A DNA stretch of 64,000 bases, from positions 124,001 to 188,000 of the forward strand of contig NZ_OZ026463.1 in NCBI RefSeq assembly GCF_964019715.1, read 5' to 3'. The first letter of the stretch is position 1. The number at the start of each line of letters is the position of its first letter. The DNA comes from Spiroplasma endosymbiont of Lonchoptera lutea (lineage in GTDB: Bacteria > Bacillota_I > Bacilli_A > Mycoplasmatales > Nriv7). The notes beneath the pieces were generated by a model. The model did not search any database and was not told the DNA's origin. It saw only the letters and a list, made by a program, of their open reading frames with translations. This document shows, piece after piece, positions 53,997-64,000 of this stretch. Position numbers and translations under genes: made by a program.

Positions 53997-54329
53997 TTAT
54001 TCACTAATTAAATCATCAATGCAAATATCAATTTTAAAATTACTATCAAATTCCATTTGCTTTTCCAATTCATATTTAACGCGATGTTGAACTTCTTGTA
54101 AAACTTCAAAAATATTAGTATGAATTGAACTAATAATATGAATTTTAACCCCATAATGATTTGGTTCAATTTTTTTAACATCAATTGCTGGGGTAATGTC
54201 TTTTTCTAAAGCAATGGCATCTTCATTTTCTTTATTTTCACGACTATAAGCAAACGCAACAACACCTGGTGTTATTGATACAACTTGCTTAATAATGTGA
54301 GCAATTTTATCAACATCAATTAATTTCAC
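53997..54329 (-). CDS. Asp23/Gls24-family protein (YloU-like)
   Basis: 110 residues, GTG start with GGTGG upstream. Family pattern: DKIAHIIKQVVSITPGVVAF and VKIHIISSIHTNIFEVLQEV, with a C-terminal helix. The gene precedes fakA in Firmicutes and Mollicutes (yloU-yloV). Thought to be an envelope-associated accessory protein; exact role unknown. Confidence 0.9.
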   Translation of the reverse strand: MKLIDVDKIAHIIKQVVSITPGVVAFAYSRENKENEDAIALEKDITPAIDVKKIEPNHYGVKIHIISSIHTNIFEVLQEVQHRVKYELEKQMEFDSNFKIDICIDDLISE

Positions 54330-54402
54330 TTTATAACCACCATTTTATCCGATTTTTAGATTCATTATCTATAATTTATAAATCAACTTTTAGTTTTTTA
54401 AA

Positions 54403-56205
54403 CTAAGCCATTAATCCTGCAGTATATAATGCTTTAAAGCGACCTTCTTGATTTTTTAATGTTTCAAAATTACCACTTTGAACAACACCTTTATCTTTTT
54501 CTAAAACAAGAATTTCATCAACATCTTTAATCGTTGATAAACGATGCGCAATAATAAAGGTTGTTCTTCCTTTCATTAATTGATTAAGATTTTCTTGAAT
54601 TTCTTTTTCCATAATATTATCTAAAGAACTTGTTGCTTCATCTAAAATTAAAACTTCAGGATTTTTTAAAAACATTCTTGCAATTACTAATCTTTGTTTT
54701 TGACCACCAGATAAAATAAATCCCCGTTCACCTAAAATAGTATCATAACCATTTTTTAAACCAATAATAAAATCATGCAACTCTGCTTTTTTACAAGCAA
54801 CAATAACTTCTTCTTTAGTAACTTTAAAAACTCCATAACTAATATTTTCAAAGAAAGTACCATAAAAAATTTGGGGTTCTTGTTCAACATAACCAACATG
54901 TTGTAAATAAGAAGTTAAATTAATTTTTTTTAAATCTTGATCAGCATTAATGTAAATTGTACCCATAGAAGGATCATAAAACCTTAATAATAATTTAGAA
55001 ATTGTTGATTTTCCTACTCCCGTTTCACCAACGAAAGCATAAGACTTACCTTGTTCAAAATGATAATTAAATTTATTCAAAATAAGCTGATCACTATTAG
55101 GATAATAGAAACTAACATTATCAAAAATAATATTTCCCGTAACAGTCTTCATACCAATTGGTTGCTCTAAATTACGATTAATTTGTGGCTTTTCATTTAA
55201 TAATTCATTAATTCTAATTGACGATGTTGATGCATTAGCTAAATTATTAAAAGTACGAACTAATGTCATAATTGGAAAAATTAAAATATTAATTCCTAAA
55301 ACAAATGAAATAATAATTGGAATTGCTTCAGAATTATCTGCAACCAAAGTTTGATTATGCATCATTATTATCCCTGCTAATAAAATAATAATATTCAAAC
55401 TAGAAATTCCCATTATCATAAAAGAAACAATTACTGATGATAATGTTACTTGTTTAAGTGAAGTTTTATAATAAATTTTATGAATATCCACAAAACGCTC
55501 TTTTTCATAAGTTTCTGTTCCTGATGATTTAATTAAACGAATAACACTAATGCGATCAGTAACATCACCATTAATATTTGTCAAAACTTTGCGAACTTTA
55601 TAAGTTATTTTTTTAAAAATACCAAACATTACTAATAATGTAACTAAAATTGTTAATGCTGTGATTAAAGCAACAATAGTTAATTTAATGCTAATAGTTA
55701 AAAGAATTACAATTGCTCCAACAAAAGTAAAAATTGCTGAAAGAAAACTAATTGGTATTTGTTGTGCTTGGTCACCAATAGTAGCAGTATCAGCAATAAC
55801 TTTAGTTAAAATTTCACCAGTCTTTTTATTCGTATAAAATTGCATATCTAAATCAACTAAATTATTTAACACTTTATTTCGAATATCAATTTCAATCTTT
55901 TTAGCAACAATGCCTCCTAAAAAACTTTGAAAGAAATTAAAAATTCCGGAAGCAAGATAAAGACTAATGATAATAATTACATAACTAATTAACATGCCAT
56001 AAGGTCCTTGTAAAACATCAGGACTAACTAATTTTTGCGTTATTTTTGGGGTGATAATGACACAAATCGACCCTAAGGCTGTAAAAAGCATTATGATACA
56101 ACATTGTCATAAATATCTTTTATAGTAAAAAGCAACTACTTTAAAAAAACCACCTTTAAACTTTTTAGAAGAATTATTTTTTTCATCATCTTTATCTTTG
56201 TTCAT
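54403..56205 (-). CDS. ABC exporter, fused permease-ATPase
   Basis: 600 residues. Six membrane helices (~35-330) of the type-IV exporter fold precede a nucleotide-binding domain: Walker A GETGVGKST (~393), Q-loop GYVEQEPQIF, signature LSGGQKQR (~498), Walker B VLILDEATSSLD and the AHRLSTIKD H-loop. It works as a homo- or heterodimer; in Mollicutes such proteins are MdlB/LmrA-like lipid or drug exporters. The ATG at 56205 has AAGGA nine bases upstream. Substrate unknown. Confidence 0.93.
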
Positions 56206-56393
56206 ATAAATATATCCTTTCCTAAAAAACCATTTTGAATTTAGAATAATTATACAATAAAAAATATTTATCTGCTTTACTATTTGCAAAATATCTGATT
56301 AACAATTAGAAAAATAACTAAAACTTTTACTTTTATTTTTATTACTATTAATAGATAATAAGATTAACGATAGTAAACGAGAGGTGGCAAATT

Positions 56394-57455
56394 ATGACTA
56401 ACGAACAACTTAAAATATATGGTGATCCATCTCAAAAAATGAATGCAATTCTTGAAATTCACCAACAACTAAAAGAAATTTTTAAAAATTTTCAGTTTAA
56501 TAATGAAAAAGATTGTATTGAAATTTTATTAGATGAAGAATGCTCTTGAAATACAACAATTGATGTTAAAAATGAAATTACATTTTATATTACTCACAAA
56601 ACAATAACGACTTCTAATGTCCTATTAATGTGTTATGAATGATACCATTGAGAAATGCCATCTAGTGGTTATCGCTTTACAAAACGCCAAATAAGTCAAT
56701 TTAAACAAGATTTTCCACGCTGAAAGGATGCTAAATACTTTCTTTTTAGTAAAGCAATTAAACACTTCATTACTCAAAAATGAGATTTAATAGACAAAAA
56801 TGATTTCTACTTTGATTTAGGATTTATTTTATTTAAACAAATTTTTCCCGGCTTTCATCTCAGGTTAATTCCAACCTTTCGTTATTTTCATTTTGATAAT
56901 TATTCACTTCGTAGTAAAAAGACATATTTAGAAGGTATTTTTTATCGTCTAAGAAGTCGTGATTTTTATACTCGTTTCCCACAAATTGAAATAATAAACA
57001 TTCAAGAAAAAAATAAAATCACTAATACTTATTATTTGCAAACTTTACGACTAGTTAAATGGTTATACTACCAAATGTCAATGAAAAATAATCATCTTGC
57101 CAATAGTCACTTTAACATTCCCTTAAATAAATATTATCTCTTTGATTACTTATTATATCCTGTATATTATAAATACTTTTTAAAAGATAATCCCTTACAA
57201 CGATGCTTTGATGTTATTAGAGAAGTATTACAAAGAATCATTATCAAATATGACAGCATTTATCTTCCTAACAATTTAATTGCCTTTTGAGAATTAGAAA
57301 TTGATAATGAAGAACTTCAATATACTCTTGAACACTTACTAGAATATATTAACGAACATTATTCGGAAGAGCACGCTTATGAAGAAATTTATGAAGAAGT
57401 ACAAAACTTTGTTGAATATATGGAAAGTTTAGAACCAAAAGAAAAGAAACACTAA
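56394..57455 (+). CDS. Unrecognised soluble protein, 353 aa
   Basis: Begins MTNEQLKIYGDPSQKMNAIL, with GAGGTGG eight bases before the ATG. No signal peptide or clear membrane helix. An alpha/beta N-terminal half rich in Trp, Phe and Tyr contains a His-Trp rich centre (MCYEWYHWEMPSSGYRFTKR); the C-terminal ~60 residues are acidic (LEHLLEYINEHYSEEHAYEE). Eight or so Trp codons are UGA. The middle (FDLGFILFKQIFPGFHLRLI; RYFHFDNYSLRSKKTYLEG) is vaguely like a nucleotidyltransferase helical domain, but no catalytic GS or DxD motif is visible. It stands alone, with its own terminator, divergent from the ABC exporter. Confidence 0.75.
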
Positions 57456-57488
57456 AAAACGACTTTATTTTTTAAATAAAGTCGTTTT
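57456..57488 (+). terminator. Strong terminator after the 353-aa gene
   Basis: AAAACGACTTTATTT and AAATAAAGTCGTTTT form a perfect 15-bp stem with a TTT loop. It may also end the tRNA transcript on the other strand. Confidence 0.92.
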
Positions 57489-57506
57489 CAAACTGTAAAC
57501 ATAACT

Positions 57507-57583
57507 TGGTAGCGAGAGAGAGACTTGAACTCTCGACCTTTCGGGTATGAACCGAACACTCTAACCAACTGAGCTATCTCGCC
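57507..57583 (-). tRNA. tRNA with anticodon CAU (Met, or Ile2)
   Basis: 77 nt with encoded CCA. Cloverleaf: acceptor GGCGAGA/TCTCGCT, anticodon stem TTCGG/CCGAA with loop TTCATAC (CAU), T-arm GAGAG TTCAAGT CTCTC. The first pair (G1-U72) is a wobble. It is not the initiator by the usual three-GC-pair test (stem TTCGG). Elongator Met is most likely; lysidine-modified Ile-CAU cannot be excluded by sequence alone. Confidence 0.93.
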
Positions 57584-57588
57584 AAATA

Positions 57589-57665
57589 TGGTCGGGAAGA
57601 TAGGATTCGAACCTACGACCTCTCGGTCCCAAACCGAGCGCTCTACCAAGCTAAGCTACTTCCCG
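57589..57665 (-). tRNA. tRNA-Pro (UGG)
   Basis: 77 nt with CCA. Acceptor CGGGAAG/CTTCCCG, anticodon stem CTCGG/CCGAG, loop TTTGGGA (anticodon UGG), T-loop TTCGAAT. As the usual sole proline tRNA of Mollicutes it would read all CCN codons. Confidence 0.96.
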
Positions 57666-57678
57666 TATTAAAATAAAA

Positions 57679-57756
57679 TGGTGCGCCCAACAGGAGTTGA
57701 ACCCGCAACCTCTTGATCCGTAGTCAAGCACTCTGTCCAATTGAGCTATGGGCGCC
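57679..57756 (-). tRNA. tRNA-Arg (ACG)
   Basis: 78 nt with CCA. Acceptor GGCGCCC/GGGCGCA end, anticodon stem CTTGA/TCAAG, loop CTACGGA (anticodon ACG, A34 presumably deaminated to inosine by TadA). It is first of the Arg-Pro-Met transcript. Confidence 0.96.
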
Positions 57757-57781
57757 TATGGTGTCATTAAATAACAAAGTT

Positions 57782-57810
57782 ATTATATATTATTACCGCT
57801 CTGTTGACAA
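57782..57810 (-). promoter_or_regulatory. Promoter of the tRNA Arg-Pro-Met cluster
   Basis: On the minus strand TTGTCA, 17-base spacer, TATAAT, 26 bases before the tRNA-Arg 5' end. Confidence 0.8.
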
Positions 57811-57883
57811 CAAAAATTTCATATTTCATAACTTTAATTAGTAATATCACAAATTATTTTTTATTACCTATTGGTTAATTAAA

Positions 57884-57905
57884 AAAATCACTTAACTGTG
57901 ATTTT
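57884..57905 (-). terminator. Terminator after tRNA-Cys
   Basis: AAAATCAC/GTGATTTT stem with a 6-base loop and flanking A/T runs, 14 bases past the tRNA-Cys 3' end. Confidence 0.7.
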
Positions 57906-57918
57906 ACTTAATATCTTA

Positions 57919-57995
57919 TGGAGGCACTGATCGGATTCGAACCGATAATCAAGGAGTTGCAGTCCAATGCCTTAAACCAGTTTGGCCACAGTGCC
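57919..57995 (-). tRNA. tRNA-Cys (GCA)
   Basis: 77 nt with encoded CCA. Acceptor GGCACTG/CAGTGCC, anticodon loop CTGCAAC (GCA), T-arm ATCGG TTCGAAT CCGAT. It is transcribed separately from the Arg-Pro-Met group, with ~160 bp and a terminator between. Confidence 0.96.
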
Positions 57996-58204
57996 ATATA
58001 TACAATAAATATTATTACACATTAATTATAAAACTACAATAATATTTTATTAAAAACTGTAGAAACCACAGATGTTTAGTACCTTTGGTTTTTATAAATT
58101 ATTTAGGGTATATTCTTTTGGCAATAATATTTTGTTTTGAATGCGAAAAATTTATAAATTAAATTCTAGGTAGAATTTTTAAAAAAAAAGAATACAATAT
58201 AATT

Positions 58205-58575
58205 CTGACATTAAAAAATGATAAATTATTAGTTTAATTTTACTAATTTTAATAAGGATTTTTATTATTATTTCAATATCAATATATCAAGAAAAAAATC
58301 AACTCCAAATGAATTGAAACAAATAACAATTCTTTTAAATTATCATCCATTATTGTCAATGCTAATCTAAGTGAATTTATAACTGAGGAATTAAAAGATC
58401 CAACAGAACAACAAATCAAAGAAAAGCAAGACAATTAAATCCGCAGTTAAATATTAATCAAATTAAAATTGAAAATATTACTAATAACAGTGCCTACATT
58501 AGTTCACTTGATTCAACTGTTTATACAGGCACAGTAACAGTTAATTATAGTATTTCAATAAATTCACTTAAATAA
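58205..58575 (+). pseudogene. Degenerate copy of the repeat-module protein
   Basis: Closely matches 58806-59180, but the start ATG is CTG, one A is missing in the poly-A that follows (WW becomes out of frame), and a deletion near 58424 (GAAAAGCAAGACAA for GAAAAAGTAAAACAA) shifts the frame again. The end (GTVTVNYSISINSLK, UAA 58573) is intact. An older duplicate of the next unit. Confidence 0.8.
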
Positions 58576-58613
58576 TAAAAATAATTAATATAAAATGAAA
58601 GGGAAATAATATA

Positions 58614-58835
58614 TGAAAAATTTAATAAATATTTCAAAAACAATTGCAATTACAACAACTACAATACCAACTGTTATTTCTGTGGTACCTGCATCCTATG
58701 AAAAAAATACAATATCAAATAAAATTAAAACTTTATCTAAATTGAATTGAATCGGTTTAAACACAACTATAAATCAACAACAAAACTCAAAATTGAATGC
58801 GAATTATGACATTAAAAAAATGATGAATTATTAGT
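58614..58835 (+). CDS. Short secreted-protein remnant (signal peptide only)
   Basis: 73 codons: signal peptide MKNLINISKTIAITTTTIPT ... VVPASYEKN nearly identical to that of 59219-60310, followed by NKIKTLSKLNWIGLNTTINQ and an unrelated tail ending KKMMNY. GAAAGGG lies upstream. It overlaps the start of the next frame by 30 bases. Probably a truncated paralogue whose repeat domains were replaced by the membrane-anchored unit. Confidence 0.55.
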
Positions 58836-59180
58836 TTAATTTTACTAATTTTAATAGGGATTTTTGTTATTATTTCAATATCAATATATCAAGAAAAAAA
58901 TCAACCCCAAATAATTGAAAGAAATAACAATTCTTTTAAATTATCATCCATTATTGTCAATGCTAATCTAGGTGAATTTATAACTGAGGGATTAAAAAAT
59001 CCAACAGAACAACAAATCAAAGAAAAAGTAAAACAATTAAATCCGCAATTAGATATTAATAAAATCAAAATTGACAATATTACTAATAACAGTGCCTACA
59101 TTAGTTCACTTGATTCAACTGTTTATACAGGCACAGTAACAGTTAATTATAGTATTTCAATAAATTCAATTGCATGATAA
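58806..59180 (+). CDS. Membrane-anchored protein with one repeat module, 124 aa
   Basis: ATG at 58806 gives MTLKKWWIISLILLILIGIF, an N-terminal membrane helix (the two Trp are UGA), then one ~70-residue module LGEFITEGLKNPTEQQIKEK ... NPQLDINKIKIDNITNNSAY ... YTGTVTVNYSISI. No clear ribosome site; translation may depend on reading through the overlapping upstream frame. Function unknown. It is a parent or sibling of the pseudogene at 58205. Confidence 0.65.
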
Positions 59181-59218
59181 CATAATTAATACAAAATAAA
59201 ATGAAAAGAAAATAATAT

Positions 59219-60310
59219 ATGAAAAATTTAATAAATATTTTAAAAACAATTGCAATTACAACAACTACAATACCAACTGTTATTTCTGTGGTACCTGCAT
59301 CCTATGAAAAAAATACAATATCAAATAAAATTAAAGCTTTATCTAAATTGAATTGAACCGGTTTAAACACAACTAGAAATAAAAGAACTACAAATCAACA
59401 ACAAAACTCAAAACACATATTCAAAACCAATGGTAATGAAATTCCAACAGAACAACAAATCAAAGAAAAAGTAAAACAATTAAATCCGCAATTAGATATT
59501 AATAAAATGAAAATTGACAATATTACTAATAACAGTGCAAATATTAGTATAATTGGTTTTAGTAGTATAAAAACTATTAACTTTACAGTTGATAAATCTT
59601 TTGATATAAAAACAAAAATTACTAATACTAATTTAGGTTCAATATTAACTGATGGATTTACTTTATCAACAGAACAACAAATCAAAGAAAAAGTAAAACA
59701 ATTAAATCCGCAATTAGATATTAATAAAATCAAAATTGAAAAAATTGCTAATAACAGTGCAGAAATTAGTTCAACTGACTTAACAATTTACAGCGGCACA
59801 GTAACAGTTAATTATACTATTTCATTAAATTCATTTATTAAAACAACTAATTTAGGTTCAATATTAACTGATGGATTTACTTTACCAACAGAACAACAAA
59901 TCAAAGAAAAAGTAAAACAATCAAATCCTATTTTACAAGATACAAATAGTATTAGTATCTTACATAATACTGAAATTAAAAATATAACTACTTCAAATGC
60001 AAAATTAATTTATAAATGACCTAATATTTATACAGATACAATAAATATTACTTTTACAGTTAATGTTGATTTAAGTAAAAAAATTACTATATCTAATTTA
60101 GGTGAATTTATAACTGAGAAATTAAAAAATCCAACAGAACAACAAATCAAAGAAAAAGTAAAACAATTAAATCCACAATTAGATATTAATAAAATTAAAA
60201 TTGAAAATATTACTAATAACAATGCAAAAATTAGTTCACTTAATTCAGCTATTTATACTGGCACAGTAACAGTTAATTATAGTGTTTCAATAAACTCACT
60301 TAATTGATAA
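59219..60310 (+). CDS. Secreted protein with four repeat modules, 363 aa
   Basis: Signal peptide (MKNLINILKTIAITTTTIPT), a basic linker, then four tandem ~75-residue modules. Each has (P/S)TEQQIKEKVKQ(L/S)NP, a LDINKIKIxxI core, an N(S/N)A(x)IS strand and a YxGTVTVNY(S/T)(I/V)S ending; the third is most diverged (NPILQDTNSISILHNTEI). Predicted extracellular, alpha then beta per module. A related module lies in the RIP-OTU toxin between its ankyrin and OTU domains. Perhaps an adhesive or scaffold domain; no enzymatic motif. Confidence 0.85.
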
Positions 60311-60333
60311 TTATCAACCAAATATTTTAAAAC

Positions 60334-60368
60334 TAAAAAAAGACTGAATTTTATTTCAGTCTTTTTTT
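60334..60368 (+). terminator. Terminator after the repeat-module genes
   Basis: AAAAAAAGACTGAA/TTCAGTCTTTTTTT stem with a 6-base loop and T run. Confidence 0.92.
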
Positions 60369-60548
60369 AAATTAGATTAAAATTATCGTTAACCTTGCTT
60401 AGTTTAAGAAAATCATAGCAACAACAACTAAATAAAACTCTTGTACTAGGAACATCATAAAAAAACCAAGCAAGCGAGGATAAATCTTTAATCTGCAATT
60501 TTTTTACTTTGAAATTTAATTAATAAGCTATTTTAAAAAAATAAATAA

Positions 60549-60579
60549 AGGAATGACAAATTTGTTAATTGTCATTCCT
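60549..60579 (-). terminator. Terminator of the pot operon
   Basis: AGGAATGACAA/TTGTCATTCCT, an 11-bp stem with a 9-base loop, lies a few bases past the potCD stop. Confidence 0.88.
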
Positions 60580-60585
60580 GATAAT

Positions 60586-62994
60586 CTAATAACCACCTAA
60601 ACCAGCACTTATTACCCGTGTATAGGAATCAGTAATTTCCTTAATAAATTTATTTTGAAAACCAGCATCAGCAGTTTGAATATCAGTAACTCACTGACCA
60701 TTAATAAAATTAGCAACTGGTAAATAAATACTAGCAACAGATTTATACTCATCATTAACAATATCTTGTGTATCTTTAAACAAAGGCGTATTATAACCAA
60801 ATTCTAATGATAACTCTGTTTGTACTTTATCTTGTAAAACAAATTGTAAAAACTTATATGCTAAATCCTTATTAGAACTATGTTTAGTAATCATCGCCAC
60901 ATCAGCTCAAACATTTGTTCCTTGCGGTGTTAAAACATCTAGATTAGATATTCCTGTTGTCGAATCAATCTTTGGAATTGCTTTTCGTGGTCGCACACTT
61001 TTAAAATTACGATCACGAATATTTTGATTTTTATCATAAAACGAAGCAACAGCATCACCATTATACATTACGGCAATATCAAATAAACGACTAGACTCCG
61101 GATCATATGGTGCTGAAAGACTATTAACAATTTCATCACTTTGTAAAGTAACATTATTCTTGTAATCAACAATTAATTCTTTTAATAATTTTGTTGCAAA
61201 TTCAACATCTTCTTTTCTTTCAGGATTAACTGTTTGATTAATTCTTTGAAATGCTAAACCATATAAACTACGAAAATCACTTAATGCAAAAACATTTTTG
61301 CCTTCTCGGGCAGCTTGTCATATTAATTCTCATGATACTGTTGTCGGATTTAAATATTCCTCTTTTTTTTCATCATTAGTAGTTAAAATTTCAACACCTT
61401 TTTCAATTAATCAATTTTTAGTTTCTGGTTTTTCAAAGTTCAATAATATTGTTAAATCACCTCAAAAATAAGGAACAGCATAATCACTTAATAATCCCTT
61501 TTCTGTTTTATAACCAGCAGCAGAAATTACTTTTTTAATACCACAATCAAGATAAGTTCATAAACTATCTACTGGCTTGGTACCATCTAAATCTGAACAA
61601 CTATTCCCACTAGAAACTTGATCATTACCAATTGGCATTAAGCGACTTCAATCCAATTTTTCAACCTTATTTTCAGCAATAAGTCTTGAAGCCATATAAT
61701 CAGAAGGAACAATAACATCATAATCAGTAGTAAACATCTTATTATATAAAACTTCATTCTTATCATAAGTTTCTACTTTCATCTTAATGTTATGTGCCGT
61801 TTCAAATCTTTCCACAACCGAACTATTAATATATTCTCCTCAAATTCCTAATTTAAAATCATAAAGATTATTTTGCACATAAACAAATGTTAAAGCTCCT
61901 AATGAGGTAAAACTTAATGCCACAATAATAATTGCTCGCCAAGGTCAACGAACTAATCAATAATATTTCTCTCTTCTTTTCTCACTAATTCGTTCTTGTC
62001 GTTTATCGCGACGAATAATTTGTGCTTTTTTTGATTTAATTCATAACTTTTCTTTATCTACTTTAATTTCTAAATGAAAAATTTTTCGTTTTAATTTTAA
62101 AATATTAAGATTTTTTACAAGATTAAGATTATTTAACTGCAAATATAACTGCAATAGTTTTCTTTCACTATTAATAATAATTTTAGCCCGATATTTTTCT
62201 GTTAAAATTTTATGATTTCGTGACTTAATCTGCGTACTAATAATGGTATAACAATTTCAACTTAAAACTAAAATCGCCACAATTGAAATTAATATTGTAC
62301 CAAAAGCATTAACAACCGGCGTTAGTCGTTTTAAAGTATAAATATATGTAGCAACATTAGTTACATTGCCACCTGTGAAATAAGAAATAATAAAATCATC
62401 AAACGACATCGCAAAAGAAATAACACTAGCAGCAACAATAGCGGGTCAAATTAAAGGTAAAATAACTTTTCTTAAAGTATATCTCGGACTAGCACCTAAA
62501 TCCAATGATGCTTCAATAATTGATGGGTGAACTCTTCTTAATCGTGGTAAAACCGTAATAATTACATAAGGAATATTAAAAGAAATATGTCCTAAAATTA
62601 AACTAAAAAGACCAAAGTTAAAACCTAAAGCCATAAATAACATCATTAACGATACCGCAGTAACAACATCAGCATTAATTAAAGGAATATTAGAAATATT
62701 TAATGTTAACGATTGCGTTACTTTTTTAGCTTTACTAATACCAATGGCAGCTAAAGTTCCAATAATAACTGAAACAATTGTTGCAATAACCGCTACTAAC
62801 AAACTAGAAATAATTGATTCAAGAAACAACCGATCTTGAAAAAACTTTTCATATCAAGTTAACGAAAAATTACCATTAAAATGTGTTAAACTTCGCTCAT
62901 CATTAAAAGAATAAAAAATTAAAATACTAATGGGCACATAAATAAATAATAATACTAAAAGTAAATAAGAACTTTTAAAGATTTTTTTAATCAT
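60586..62994 (-). CDS. potCD: Polyamine ABC transporter PotC-PotD fusion
   Basis: 802 residues. Residues 1-~265 are the PotC permease (six helices; EAA loop IIEASLDLGASPRYTLRKVI). A basic linker (~265-350, with KRQERISEKRRKYY) and one extra membrane helix (WRAIIIVALSFTSLGALTFV) tether a PotD-type spermidine/putrescine-binding domain (~380-802; TTDYDVIVPSDYMASRLIAE; SSNKDLAYKFLQFVLQDKV). Fusing permease and receptor keeps the binding protein at the membrane of a wall-less cell. It overlaps potB by eight bases. Confidence 0.94.
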
Positions 62995-63943
62995 TATTTC
63001 GTCCTACCTTACCATAAATTCTTTTTCCTAATAAGCGCAACACAATAACTAATAATAAAATTATAAATCCTAAAAATACTGAAATTGCAGCTGCTAAACC
63101 AAAATTAGCACCTTGAAAAAAATATGCTTCAATAATAGAAGATATTAAAGTAATTTTTTCTTGTCCCATATACTTAACAACAATTAAACTTGTTGCCGCT
63201 TGTAATAACATAAAAATAATTCCGGTAATAATTCCTGGCATTGAATAACGAAAAGTAATTCTTCAAAATGTTTGATAAGGACTAGCACCTAAATCTTTGC
63301 TCGCTTCAATTCAACTACGATCCATTTTATCCAAACTATTAAATATAGGAATAATAACAAAAGGAATAAACATATAAATCATTCCAATAACGATTGCTAT
63401 TGGTGTTCCTAGTAAATGCACATTAGTTATTCTTTCAATTAAATCAAACATTGTTTTTAAACCAATAGTTTTTACTAACATATTAATTCAAATTGGTAAT
63501 GTTACTAATATTCAAATATTTTTTGATACTAATTTTGACTTTGAAAAAGCCATTAAATATGCTACGGGATAACCAATAAGAATGGCAAAAAATGTCGCAA
63601 CAGTTGCATATAATAATGAACGACCTAATGATGCTAAAAATGATTGCTCATAAAAAAAACTTTTAAAATTATTTATTGTAAAATCAAAAATTAAAACATC
63701 ATTAGTAGGGCTAATTAGCGAATATAGTAAGAGAATAAAAAGTGGTGCAACAATCAATAATATCATTAAAATAACATAAGGAATCATTAATGGCACTCAA
63801 CTATTATTACTTTTTTTAATAAAACGATTTTCCTTAATATTTTGTAAATTCTTTTTAAAATTTTCTCGTAGTCATTGAAACCGAATTTTGACATTATATG
63901 TTGTCCGACTAAAAAAGTTATTTTTATCTTTATCTTTTTTCAC
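62987..63943 (-). CDS. potB: Polyamine ABC transporter permease PotB
   Basis: 318 residues from GTG 63943 (AGAGG upstream). A ~50-residue basic N-terminal tail (VKKDKDKNNFFSRTTYNVKI) precedes six membrane helices and the EAA loop (WIEASKDLGASPYQTFWRIT) that docks on PotA. It pairs with the PotC half of the next protein as the channel for spermidine/putrescine uptake. A later GTG at 63796 would omit the tail. Confidence 0.94.
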
Positions 63944-63944
63944 C

Positions 63945-64000
63945 TTATTCAACCTCTTTTCACATTACATGAATGTCTTCTACTGACCACCTAACACCAA
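63945..64000 (-). CDS. potA: Polyamine transporter ATPase PotA, C-terminal end (cut by window)
   Basis: The last 18 codons (GVRWSVEDIHVMWKEVE) to a UAA at 63945, four bases before the potB GTG region. Position and the VEDIHVMW-type ending fit PotA. Confidence 0.75.

Noticed and set aside
56394..57455. CD-NTase / CBASS-type nucleotidyltransferase assignment for the 353-aa protein.
   Set aside because: No GS...DxD catalytic motif is visible and there is no effector gene next to it.

Overview
The window is from a Spiroplasma, most likely a member of the Citri clade (S. citri / S. poulsonii / S. melliferum-like). Three things point there: very low GC, UGA read as tryptophan in nearly every gene (genetic code 4), and plectrovirus (SpV1-like) genes together with a secreted ribosome-inactivating-protein (RIP) / ankyrin / OTU toxin of the kind known from insect-associated spiroplasmas. 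All coordinates assume code 4, so most genes are far longer than a standard-code ORF scan would show.

Bases 1-21.5 kb are an accessory region. It holds an IS-riddled FtsX-like permease, then a partial plectrovirus prophage (about 4.2-12.3 kb) with eleven small structural or morphogenesis genes, including a Zot-like ATPase and a major-coat-like protein, and a 623-residue attachment-type protein split by two nested IS30 copies. Right behind it is a lipoprotein that is a near-perfect copy of the attachment protein's N-terminal domain with a lipoprotein signal swapped on: a candidate superinfection-exclusion or decoy protein. Next is a minus-strand gene of about 4.4 kb encoding a RIP domain, ankyrin repeats, a small beta-type module and an OTU cysteine protease with a C-terminal hydrophobic segment, broken by one frameshift. 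An ISLre2-type transposase and nested IS3/IS30 debris follow.

Bases 21.5-57.5 kb are mostly chromosomal backbone: glyS-dnaG-rpoD-trmK-efp-proC on the plus strand, then UPF0154-tkt-aspS-hisS, a DUF2130 protein, phoU, smc, an FtsX-like permease, rnc-plsX-fakA-asp23 and an ABC exporter on the minus strand. IS copies break proC and the FtsX-like gene, radC is cut back to its 3' part, and phoU and the FtsX-like gene also carry frameshifts. An island bounded by inverted IS30-B copies carries a six-blade propeller surface protein whose -35 box lies in a leftover IS end.

Bases 57.5-64 kb hold a tRNA Arg-Pro-Met cluster, tRNA-Cys, a family of secreted proteins built from a module also found inside the toxin, and the end of a polyamine transporter operon (potA-potB-potCD fusion).

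Four IS types recur: one IS3-family, two distinct IS30-family (called A and B here) and one ISLre2-type. With their fragments they fill roughly a quarter of the window and are often nested. Target duplications can be read directly for several copies: 3 bp for IS30-A, 3-4 bp for IS30-B.
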